Of a DNA stretch of 64,000 nucleotides, positions 54,120-62,300 are shown piece by piece (position 1 is the first letter of the stretch; every line of letters starts with the position of its first letter). The DNA lies in assembly GCA_964371615.1 (NCBI GenBank), contig CAYJMS010000003.1, positions 610,484 to 674,483 of the forward strand, written 5' to 3'. This stretch comes from SpSt-333 sp964371615 (GTDB lineage Bacteria > Bacteroidota > Ignavibacteria > UBA10030 > UBA8401). The position numbers and the translations under genes were made by a program. The notes under the pieces are model-generated. The model ran no database searches, was not told the origin of the DNA, and was given only the letters and a program-made list of their open reading frames with translations.

Positions 54120-54794
54120 ATGATCAACAGAGCGAAACTGGTAAAAATCCGTATCCTGCTTATTGAGGACAATGTCATCCTGCGCGACGGGATTATGGCA
54201 ATGCTCAACGAGCAGCCGGACCTGCATGTGGCTGGGACCATCGGCCGCGGCATCAATATATTGAATAAAGTGCAACATTTAAAACCGCACGTTATACTGC
54301 TGGATGTTGGTTTGCGTAATATTAACGAGATTTCGCTTGTCGAATCGATTCGGAATGAATTCCCGGAAGCAAAAGTGATCGGCATGTGTTTTGTTCCGTC
54401 TCAATCTGATATCGTTGAGTTCGTTGAAGCGGGAGCATCGGGATTTATCCTGAAAGATGCCACGGTCAAGGAATTTATCGGAACCGTTCGTTCCGTTGCG
54501 CACGGCGTGAAAATCCTCCCTCCGACTTTGACCGGTTCGCTGTTTTCCCACGTTATTGACATTGCATTGAAAAAGAAAGAAAAGGTTATTGCAAAGGCAG
54601 TTCGTATGACGAATCGGGAAAGGGAGATTATGGTGCTGATCGCGGACGGTTTGAGCAATAAACAAATTGCTGAAAAGCTCCATATTGCCACATTTACTGT
54701 TAAAAGCCATGTGCATAACACCCTTGAAAAACTGGCATTAAACAGCCGGCTTCAAATTGCATTATACTCCCACAACGGGAACGAAAGTCAATAA
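54120..54794 (+). CDS. NarL/FixJ-type response regulator (copy 2)
   Basis: 224 residues. The receiver has Glu16-Asp17, phospho-acceptor Asp62 (VILLDVGL) and Lys112 (FILKDAT), with Cys90 (VIGMCFVPSQ) at the usual Thr/Ser switch position. The LuxR-type HTH is TNREREIMVLIADGLSNKQIAEKLHIATFTVKSHVHNTLEKL. It is a clear paralogue of the regulator at 49225; long identical runs include SGFILKDATV, HVIDIALKK and FTVKSHVHN. No strong ribosome site is seen before the ATG. It is followed by copy 2 of the conserved block and the FN3-DUF3494 gene. Confidence 0.92.
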   Translation: MINRAKLVKIRILLIEDNVILRDGIMAMLNEQPDLHVAGTIGRGINILNKVQHLKPHVILLDVGLRNINEISLVESIRNEFPEAKVIGMCFVPSQSDIVEFVEAGASGFILKDATVKEFIGTVRSVAHGVKILPPTLTGSLFSHVIDIALKKKEKVIAKAVRMTNREREIMVLIADGLSNKQIAEKLHIATFTVKSHVHNTLEKLALNSRLQIALYSHNGNESQ

Positions 54795-54950
54795 TTGTGT
54801 ACCATCTCTGCATTGAGGTATAGTGAATGATAATTCGAATGCCCGTTTTGGTTGCACGTTCTCGAAATGAATATGCAGCAACAAGGGTCATATTCTACAG
54901 TTTCTTACGCCCCTTTTTCCTGTTAAGAGGAATATCTCCTTAATAAAAGA

Positions 54951-55022
54951 GGATTAACTCCTTTTCCATCCTTTCGGTCTATTACTTCTCAGTGATCGCA
55001 TCGATATACTTCACCATAGTTC
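54951..55022 (+). promoter_or_regulatory. Conserved 72-base block, copy 2 (upstream of FN3-DUF3494 gene)
   Basis: Partner of the block at 50285-50356, with identical spacing from GGATTAACT to GGTCTATTAC (25 bases) and to TATACTT (54 bases). It lies 174 bases before the ATG at 55196 in a 401-base intergenic region that has no ORF of its own. Likely a shared promoter/operator. Confidence 0.65.
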
Positions 55023-55195
55023 GCGGGAAGGATTCGTCTTTTTCAGAATGAACTATTCTCTCCTGGAGAGCGACTATTCACAAAAAATATAGAAACACGT
55101 CCCAGCTCCATCAACTGGACAGCAACCATGAATATCAAAACGACATTAATCACAAAGGATCGTAATACATCCATCAACTACTTACCGAGGTACGT

Positions 55196-58100
55196 ATGAA
55201 TACTCCCACAACAAATCCAACCACCGCATTGCACCGATGGGTGCTTTCATCGCATACGATCCGCAGAATGATTGGTACGACGCTATCCGCAGGTCTGACC
55301 GCTGCCGTACTTCTTGCCGTTCTTATGAGTGGATGCAAGGAAGAGGTTCCTGGTATCGTCAATGTCTGTATCGCTCCGACGGTGATACGCACCTCGCCCG
55401 ACAACGGAGGAACGAATGAACCGTTGAGCAAGAAAAGCGAAGCGACCGGCCCCAAAAAAGTCGGCGCCGTTAAAGTGATCACGGCAACATTCAGCATGCC
55501 GATGAATCCGAAGACGATCACCACATCGACCTTTACCGTGCAGCAAGGAAACATTTACGTACAGGGAACAGTATCGTATTCGGACACTACCGCCGTCTTT
55601 ATCGTACCGGCCAGTCTTGCGCCAAATCTTCTCTATACATGCACGATTACGACCGGTGTGCAAAGCGCGGCCGGAACAGCACTGGCGGGGAATTATGTCT
55701 GGACATTTTCGACGATCGCTGCCGGAACGCCGACACTTGTTGCACCGATCGATCTAGCGGCGAACCAACCCACGAGCGTATCATTCAGCTGGAATCCCGT
55801 ACCGAATGCCGATACCTATCGACTGCAGGTGTCACTGGATCCCGGATTTGTAACGACCGTTTACAACGATTCGACACTAACAAACACGTCGCAGCTTGTC
55901 ACCGGGTTAACCATCGGAACAACGTATTACTGGCGTGTAAATTCGAAGATCGCCGGAGGTTCGAGTGCGTACTCTGATGTCTGGAGTTTTTCGACGATCA
56001 CCGTACCGTTACCGCCGGTCTTAATCCTGCCGGCCGCATCGGCGACCAATATTTCCACCGCTCCGAACCTGAGTTGGAGCACGTCCACGGGAGCGAGTAC
56101 CTATCGACTGCAGGTATCGACCAGCAGTGCATTCGTGACAACCGTCTATAATAACGGCGCACTCACCAACACATCACAATCGATCACCGGATTGATCGGC
56201 GGAACTGTCTACTACTGGCGTGTCAACGCAACAAATGCCGCAGGGACAAGCGCTTTTTCAACACGCAGCTTTACGTCCATCGCCGCAGGAACACCAACAC
56301 TTGTAGCACCGCTTGACGGCGCACAGAATCAATCGGTAAATCCGACACTGGTGTGGAATGTCGTACCGGGTGCCGGTTCGTATCGCCTGCAGGTTTCGAC
56401 AAGTTCAACGTTTGCCACCACTCTGTATAATGACTCGACATTGACGAGCACATCGCAATTGATTTCCGGTCTTTCCGTGGGCACTACCTATTTTTGGCGC
56501 GTGAACTCGAAAATTTCAGGACAAAAAAGCGATTATTCCGATGTCTGGAGTTTCACGACCGTTACACCACCCGCCGTTCCGACATTAGTGACGCCGTTAA
56601 ATGCAGCAACAAATCAATCGGTGAATCCAACCCTGATCTGGAATGATGTCTCCGGAGCAGAAACGTATCGTCTCCAGGTTTCAACAAGCAATACGTTTGC
56701 CGCAACGGTGTACAACGATTCGACACGAACGAGCACCTCGCAAGTCGTGACGGGATTGTCGATCGGGACAACATATTACTGGCGCGTGAACGCAAAGAAC
56801 GTCGCCGGAACAAGCGGTTTTTCGGCTATTCGGAGTTTTACGACAATCGTTGTGCCGGCCGCTCCTGCATTGTTCTCGCCTGCCGATCTTGCGGTCAATC
56901 AACCGGTCAATCCGATATTAATCTGGATCGCAGTACCGGGTGCAGAGACGTATCGAGTGCAGGTATCGACCAGCAACACCTTTGCAACGACAGTCTATAA
57001 CGATTCCACACGTACGAGTACTTCACAACAGGTATCAGGCCTGGCAATCGGGACGACTTATTACTGGCGTGTGAATGCAAAGAATGCTGCCGGTACGAGT
57101 GTGTATTCCGTCGTACGGAGTTTTACAACGATCGTTGTTCCCGCAGCACCGGTTTTGGTTGCTCCGCTCAATCTCGCGGATAATCAGCCGGTAAACGCAA
57201 CGATGATATGGAATTCGGTGCCGGGTGCAACGACGTATCGGCTGCAGGTTTCGACGAGCAACACGTTTGCCACGACTGTCTATAACGACTCGACACGCAC
57301 CAGTACGTCGCAGCAGATGTCCGGATTGACATTGGGCGTCACCTATTACTGGCGTGTGAATGCAAAGAATCTCGCCGGTACGAGCGTATACTCAACGGTG
57401 TGGAGTTTCAATACCACTGCCGCTCCCGCAACGCCGGTATTGATTGCTCCGGCCAATTTGGCGACTAATGTGGCAACCAATCCGACAGTAAGTTGGAATG
57501 CCTCGATCGGCGCGACTTCATACCGAGTACAGGTATCCACAAGCAATGCATTCGCCACGACGGTGTTCAATGACTCAACAGTGACCGGTACGACGCAGCC
57601 AATCACCGGATTGAACAACGGAACAACATACTTCTGGCGCGTGAATGCAAAAAATACTTCCGGTACGAGTGCCTATGCAACACGCAGCTTTACCACCATC
57701 GTTCCTGCACCGCTCCCGCCGATTCTGTCTGAGCCGCTGAATGCAGCGACCGATCAAAAGTTAAGCGTCACTTTAAAGTGGCTTGCTTCGGTCGGAGCAA
57801 CAACGTACCGAGTTCAGCTCGACACAAATCAGTTGTTTGCTGATCCGATCGTCGATGATTCAACGATCACCGGATTGTTACATCCGGTCGCCGGTTTGAA
57901 AACATTTACCACCTATTACTGGCGCGTAAATGCCAAGAACAGCGGCGGTACCAGCGCATCCTCAACGGTATGGAACTTCACAACCGGTAACGGGCTTGCC
58001 CCGGGAGCAGTCTGGCTTAATTCGGCAGCAACGTACGGGATCATGGCAACGTCGGCTATCACCAACACCGGTTTCTCCGTGATCAACGGCGACGTGTCGC

Positions 58101-58633
58101 TGGATCCGGGCACTTCGATGACCGGTTTCCCGCCGGGAATCGTGAATGGGACGATACATATCAACGATACCGAATCGGAGAAAGCGCGACTCGACTTATT
58201 GGTTGCCTATAATTACGCAAAAGGAAAGCCGCCGGGAACGACCATTAGTGCCGGTGCTGACCTTGGCGCACTCTATCCATTAGGAATTCCGCCCGGCACG
58301 TATACCTCCGGCAGCACGATGCTTGTGTCAACCGAATTGGTACTTGACGGCGGCGGTAACGCAGATGCCGTCTGGGTGTTCCAGATCGGGTCATCGTTGA
58401 CCACCGGTGCGAATGTATCAATTACGAACGGTGCACAGGCGAAGAATGTATTTTGGGTACCGACTGAAGACGCAACAATCGGCGTCGGAACGATTTTTCA
58501 CGGAACGATCGTCTCCGGCAGAGACGTCACCGCCGTCACAGGCGCCACAATCAACGGCAGAATATTGGCAGGAGCGATTACTGCAGGCACCATTGCGCTG
58601 CAGAGTGCAACCGTTAATGTTCCGCTGCCATAA
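55196..58633 (+). CDS. Lipoprotein with Ig-like domain, eight FN3 repeats and C-terminal DUF3494
   Basis: 1145 residues with a lipobox (LMSGC, Cys47). A Bacterial Ig-like (Big_5) domain (about 52-178) contains ATFSMPMNPKTITTSTF. Eight FN3-type repeats of about 92 residues follow (182-940), beginning (A/T)-P-x-L-x-x-P-x-(D/N). Several are very similar, sharing YRLQVSTSNTFATTVYNDS, T-S-T-S-Q and TTYYWRVNAKN. The DUF3494 domain is C-terminal (about 945-1145: FSVINGDVSLDPGTSMTGF, AVWVFQIGSSLTTGA and FHGTIVSGRDVTAVTGATINGR). There is no CTD. The design is a stalk: lipid anchor, long FN3 spacer, distal DUF3494 head. It is the first gene of the second regulator set and precedes an OmpA-family gene. 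Confidence 0.9.
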   Translation: MNTPTTNPTTALHRWVLSSHTIRRMIGTTLSAGLTAAVLLAVLMSGCKEEVPGIVNVCIAPTVIRTSPDNGGTNEPLSKKSEATGPKKVGAVKVITATFSMPMNPKTITTSTFTVQQGNIYVQGTVSYSDTTAVFIVPASLAPNLLYTCTITTGVQSAAGTALAGNYVWTFSTIAAGTPTLVAPIDLAANQPTSVSFSWNPVPNADTYRLQVSLDPGFVTTVYNDSTLTNTSQLVTGLTIGTTYYWRVNSKIAGGSSAYSDVWSFSTITVPLPPVLILPAASATNISTAPNLSWSTSTGASTYRLQVSTSSAFVTTVYNNGALTNTSQSITGLIGGTVYYWRVNATNAAGTSAFSTRSFTSIAAGTPTLVAPLDGAQNQSVNPTLVWNVVPGAGSYRLQVSTSSTFATTLYNDSTLTSTSQLISGLSVGTTYFWRVNSKISGQKSDYSDVWSFTTVTPPAVPTLVTPLNAATNQSVNPTLIWNDVSGAETYRLQVSTSNTFAATVYNDSTRTSTSQVVTGLSIGTTYYWRVNAKNVAGTSGFSAIRSFTTIVVPAAPALFSPADLAVNQPVNPILIWIAVPGAETYRVQVSTSNTFATTVYNDSTRTSTSQQVSGLAIGTTYYWRVNAKNAAGTSVYSVVRSFTTIVVPAAPVLVAPLNLADNQPVNATMIWNSVPGATTYRLQVSTSNTFATTVYNDSTRTSTSQQMSGLTLGVTYYWRVNAKNLAGTSVYSTVWSFNTTAAPATPVLIAPANLATNVATNPTVSWNASIGATSYRVQVSTSNAFATTVFNDSTVTGTTQPITGLNNGTTYFWRVNAKNTSGTSAYATRSFTTIVPAPLPPILSEPLNAATDQKLSVTLKWLASVGATTYRVQLDTNQLFADPIVDDSTITGLLHPVAGLKTFTTYYWRVNAKNSGGTSASSTVWNFTTGNGLAPGAVWLNSAATYGIMATSAITNTGFSVINGDVSLDPGTSMTGFPPGIVNGTIHINDTESEKARLDLLVAYNYAKGKPPGTTISAGADLGALYPLGIPPGTYTSGSTMLVSTELVLDGGGNADAVWVFQIGSSLTTGANVSITNGAQAKNVFWVPTEDATIGVGTIFHGTIVSGRDVTAVTGATINGRILAGAITAGTIALQSATVNVPLP

Positions 58634-58803
58634 CGTTTGAGCACAGACTTCGCCAGACACGGGTCCGGCGGAGAGGTGTTCACCGAGCGTTTGCAGATTC
58701 GAAATGTTATAACCGATGGCGGCCGACAATGAGGCCACCCATCGTGTGACCGGACCTTGAGAACATTATGAACAACAACACTACTCTTAATATGGAGGTA
58801 CGT

Positions 58804-60810
58804 ATGTATCGAATTCACGCGACAATCCGGAACCAGAGACCCACGGGACTCAGGTTTAAAAGAATCATCACCGTGTTTCTGGCGCTCGTCTGTGCCGCTG
58901 CCGCAATGTTTGCGCAGGAGGTCCGGCGGGAACAACCGACATGGTGGTTTGGAGCAGCCGGAGGCGCAAATTTGAATTTCTACGGCGGTACAACCCAGCA
59001 GTTGAATACATCGTTGCAGGCTCCCACGGCATTTCACAAAGGTTTTGGTGCGGGACTGTATCTTGCACCGCTCATCGAATATCATTTCGATACGGAATGG
59101 GGAACGATGCTGCAGCTTGCGTATGATGACCGACGTGGCGCATTCTCCGATGTGATTGCACCGTGCGGGGAGAACTCAACTCTTTCGGCAACACCGAGTT
59201 ATTTCTCCATTGAACCGAGCATTCGGTATGCGCCGTTTTCCGACGGCTTGTACATTTACGGCGGCCCGCGGTTCGGTTACAACTGGTCACCGTTCAGCGG
59301 CGACGAACGATCGTTCCTCTTTACAATCGAAAATAAAATTACCGTTCAGGACAAGTTCAGCAGTATGAATGAATGGGTTCTCTCGGGACAGATCGGCGTC
59401 GGATATGACATCGCGCTTGCCGATGAAAATGACGAAGTTCAGTCCGTTCTATCGCCTTTCATATCGTTCCAGCCGTACTTCGGACAGGATCCGCGTTCTT
59501 CGGAATCGTGGGCTGTCTCCACCGTGCGCGTCGGCGCGTCGATCAAGTTCGGCAGCGGTGATGTTATTCCCGAGCCGGAAAGAAAACCGGAACCGACGGC
59601 GGTCGTCGAACGCGATGTGCAATTTTCAGTCCGCGCATCGAAAGCGGTGGTGGAAAAACGAAGAGTACGCGAAACATTTCCGCTCCGCAACTATGTCTTT
59701 TTCGACGACGGATCTGCGGAAATATCGAATCGGTATGTGCTGCTGACAAAAACGGAAGCGGCAAGTTTCAGGGAAGAAGAATTACAGGAAGTACAGCCGA
59801 AGAATATGACCGGACGTTCGCTTCGACAGATGACCGTCTATTATAATATTCTGAACATTGTCGGCGATCGGATGAAACGGAATCCCGGTACGACGATCAC
59901 ACTCAGCGGCGCATCCGAAAAAGGAGCCGCACACGGCAAGGAGAGAGCGGAGACAATCAAAATGTATCTTGTCACCGTGTTTGCAATCGACAGTGCACGC
60001 ATCACTACCATGGGATCCGATAAACCGAAAATTGCGTCAGAAATACAGGGCGGGACAAAAGAACTCGAATTACTCCGTGCCGGCGATAATCGTGTCGATA
60101 TAGAAAGTAATTCTACCGAAATGATGATCCAGGTCGGAGGCCCGGCGATGTATATGATGAAACCCGTACAAATTGTCGCGGTGGTCGAAGATCCGCTCGA
60201 CAGTTATGTGCTGTTCAATGCAGTCGGCGCAAAGGAATCCTTTGCATCGTGGTCGGTAGAAGTAAAGGACAGCAAGGGAAAAATACAGCGTTATGGACCT
60301 TCCACGAGGGACCAGATCCGCATATCCGGAAATAAAATCCTCGGCGACAAGACGGCGGGCGAGTATACGGTGGTCATGTTAGGACAAACTAAAAGCGGGA
60401 GATCGGTACGGAAGGAAACGACCGTCCGGCTGGTCCGCAGAGACGAACCGAAACGAGAGGCGGTGCGGTTCAGTATCCTGTTTGATTTCGACCAATCGAA
60501 ATCGGTCGCCAGTTACGAAACGTTCCTGACGGACGTCGTGACACCGCTCGTACCAGACAGCAGCATCATTATCATCCACGGATACACTGATACCATTGGC
60601 GAAGAAGAATATAATGAAAATCTCTCCCGCGAAAGAGTGCAGGATACGCGCAGTATTCTGGAACGTGCCATCGAAAAGAGCGGCAAGAAGGGGATAATAT
60701 TTGAAACCTTCGGATTCGGAGAGGACATGCAGTACGCTCCGTTCGATAATTATTATCCGGAACAGAGATTTTATAACCGGGCAGTCATTATCGACATCGT
60801 TCCCGAGTAA
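58804..60810 (+). CDS. OmpA-family outer-membrane protein
   Basis: 668 residues from the ATG at 58804 (GGAGG at 58796-58800); the ATG at 58768 adds sequence that covers this site. A signal peptide ends AMFAQ. Residues about 40-245 look like an eight-strand-type barrel with alternating aromatic strands. The middle contains HFPLRNYVFFDDGS-like sequence (FPLRNYVFFDDGSAEI) and a first, partial OmpA-like segment (TITLSGASEKG...GKERAETIKMYL). The C-terminal OmpA domain (554-668) has ILFDFDQSK, IHGYTDTIGEEEYNENLSRERVQ and RFYNRAVIIDI, and should bind peptidoglycan. It may hold the DUF3494 surface layer or act as a general anchor. Translation is likely independent, given the 170-base leader. Confidence 0.92.
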   Translation: MYRIHATIRNQRPTGLRFKRIITVFLALVCAAAAMFAQEVRREQPTWWFGAAGGANLNFYGGTTQQLNTSLQAPTAFHKGFGAGLYLAPLIEYHFDTEWGTMLQLAYDDRRGAFSDVIAPCGENSTLSATPSYFSIEPSIRYAPFSDGLYIYGGPRFGYNWSPFSGDERSFLFTIENKITVQDKFSSMNEWVLSGQIGVGYDIALADENDEVQSVLSPFISFQPYFGQDPRSSESWAVSTVRVGASIKFGSGDVIPEPERKPEPTAVVERDVQFSVRASKAVVEKRRVRETFPLRNYVFFDDGSAEISNRYVLLTKTEAASFREEELQEVQPKNMTGRSLRQMTVYYNILNIVGDRMKRNPGTTITLSGASEKGAAHGKERAETIKMYLVTVFAIDSARITTMGSDKPKIASEIQGGTKELELLRAGDNRVDIESNSTEMMIQVGGPAMYMMKPVQIVAVVEDPLDSYVLFNAVGAKESFASWSVEVKDSKGKIQRYGPSTRDQIRISGNKILGDKTAGEYTVVMLGQTKSGRSVRKETTVRLVRRDEPKREAVRFSILFDFDQSKSVASYETFLTDVVTPLVPDSSIIIIHGYTDTIGEEEYNENLSRERVQDTRSILERAIEKSGKKGIIFETFGFGEDMQYAPFDNYYPEQRFYNRAVIIDIVPE

Positions 60811-60857
60811 TGTCGTTACGAATGAGTTGTTTTACCGCCAAGATTTCAAACACAATT

Positions 60858-60894
60858 GTGAATCATCGGGTTATTTCTTAATAGCCCGATTCAC
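60858..60894 (+). other. Leader hairpin before the fifth DUF3494 gene
   Basis: GTGAATC-CGGG (60858-60870, with a two-base bulge) pairs with CCCGATTCAC (60885-60894). It lies 7 bases upstream of the GAGG ribosome site of the gene at 60913 and lacks a U-tract. Confidence 0.5.
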
Positions 60895-60912
60895 AAACAC
60901 GAGGATGTTCCC

Positions 60913-62217
60913 ATGAAAACTTTTACACTGTGTACACAAATCCCTTGCCTGTGGGCACGCTCAATCGGAGCGATACTGATTGTCGCTTTGATGCTGCCCG
61001 TTGCAGCTATTTCTCAATCTTCCACATATGCCAATCCGCTAGCAGTGCCGCTCGGAACAGCGGGCACGTATGGCGCTTTAGCATTCTCGGGGATATCGGG
61101 ATCTGCGAATGTCAATGGCGATGTCGGGACGACGAGTGCGTCGATCGGCATTTCCATAATCCCTTCTGGAACAAACTGGGGAGTGGGTGGGCAGAACAAT
61201 GCGGATGCACAAACGGACTTGACCGCCGCATTAACCAATGCCAACGACCACGTTGCACGGCCGACAGATTTTACGATACCGGCGAATCTCGATGGATTAA
61301 CCTTGTATAAGGGAATATATGACGGAGGCGCTCTCGATCTCTCCAATACCGGTACGCTGACGCTCAGCGGCAGTGCAACAGACGTCTTCATTATTCGGGC
61401 ATCCTCAACCCTTATCATAAACACCGGCAGCTCCGTTAATCTCACAGGCGGCGCGGTGTGGTCGAACGTCTTCTGGTATGTCGGAACTTCTGCGACAATT
61501 TATAGCGGCTCGACATTCAATGGGATCATCCTTGCCAGTTCGTCGATCACGGTGAATGCCAGCGCTGCATTGGTAACAGCAAAACTGCTGGCAAGTACCG
61601 GCGCGGTGACGATAAATTCCGATATCCTTCCGGTGGAGATTGTCTCGTTCAATGCAACGGCACATCGTACTGATGCTGATCTCAATTGGTCAACGGCAAC
61701 CGAAGTGAATAATTTCGGATTTGAAGTACAAAGAACAACAATGAATGATGAATTAGGAATGATGAATTGGAGTACAGCCGGATTTGTTGAAGGCGCTGGA
61801 ACATCCAGTTCGCCGAAAGAGTATTCATTCACCGATAAGAATCTAACGTCGGGAAAGTATTCGTACAGACTCAAACAGATCGACCGTGACGGAAAATTCG
61901 AATATTCGCAAACCGTTGAAGTCATCATCGGACAGGCACCGACGGAATTTGCGTTGATGCAGAATTATCCGAATCCGTTCAATCCAACGACGAAAATTCA
62001 ATACACTCTTGCGAACGCGACCCATGTGTCAGTGAAGGTCTACAATGTTCTTGGCGATGAAGTGGCAACACTCGTAAACGGAAATCAAGATGCGGGGATC
62101 CATTTCGTATCGTTCCATGCCGGGGAGGGGACACAGAACCTTTCAAGCGGTGTATACATCTGTCGAATGGAAGCAGGATCGTTCGTATCGTCGAAGAAGT
62201 TGATTCTCATGAAATAA
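60913..62217 (+). CDS. DUF3494 protein with FN3-like spacer and T9SS sorting domain
   Basis: 434 residues. A signal peptide ends AAISQ. The DUF3494 domain (about 38-240) is more divergent: LGTAGTYGALAFSGISGSANVNGDVGTTSASIG, TLYKGIYDGGALDLS, VFIIRASSTLIINTG and WSNVFWYVGTSATIY. A short FN3-like piece follows (245-345: LPVEIVSFNATAHRTDADLNWSTATEVNNFGFEVQR, YSYRLKQIDRDGKFEYS). The CTD starts near 352 (LMQNYPNPFNPTTKIQY) and ends KKLILMK. GAGG precedes the ATG. It is of the same class as the genes at 51743 and 52914 but from a separate sub-lineage. Confidence 0.9.
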   Translation: MKTFTLCTQIPCLWARSIGAILIVALMLPVAAISQSSTYANPLAVPLGTAGTYGALAFSGISGSANVNGDVGTTSASIGISIIPSGTNWGVGGQNNADAQTDLTAALTNANDHVARPTDFTIPANLDGLTLYKGIYDGGALDLSNTGTLTLSGSATDVFIIRASSTLIINTGSSVNLTGGAVWSNVFWYVGTSATIYSGSTFNGIILASSSITVNASAALVTAKLLASTGAVTINSDILPVEIVSFNATAHRTDADLNWSTATEVNNFGFEVQRTTMNDELGMMNWSTAGFVEGAGTSSSPKEYSFTDKNLTSGKYSYRLKQIDRDGKFEYSQTVEVIIGQAPTEFALMQNYPNPFNPTTKIQYTLANATHVSVKVYNVLGDEVATLVNGNQDAGIHFVSFHAGEGTQNLSSGVYICRMEAGSFVSSKKLILMK

Positions 62218-62300
62218 TCGTCTTGAAATCCGGTATTAATAAAACGCAGTATCATAATTAATTAACAGCATCTCATCATCACAACTTATAGGAAGGTATT

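Noticed and set aside
50285..55022. Insertion sequence or duplicated-gene remnant as explanation of the paired 72-base blocks
   Set aside because: No transposase, terminal repeats or coding remnant is seen; conservation is concentrated in short motifs at fixed spacing.
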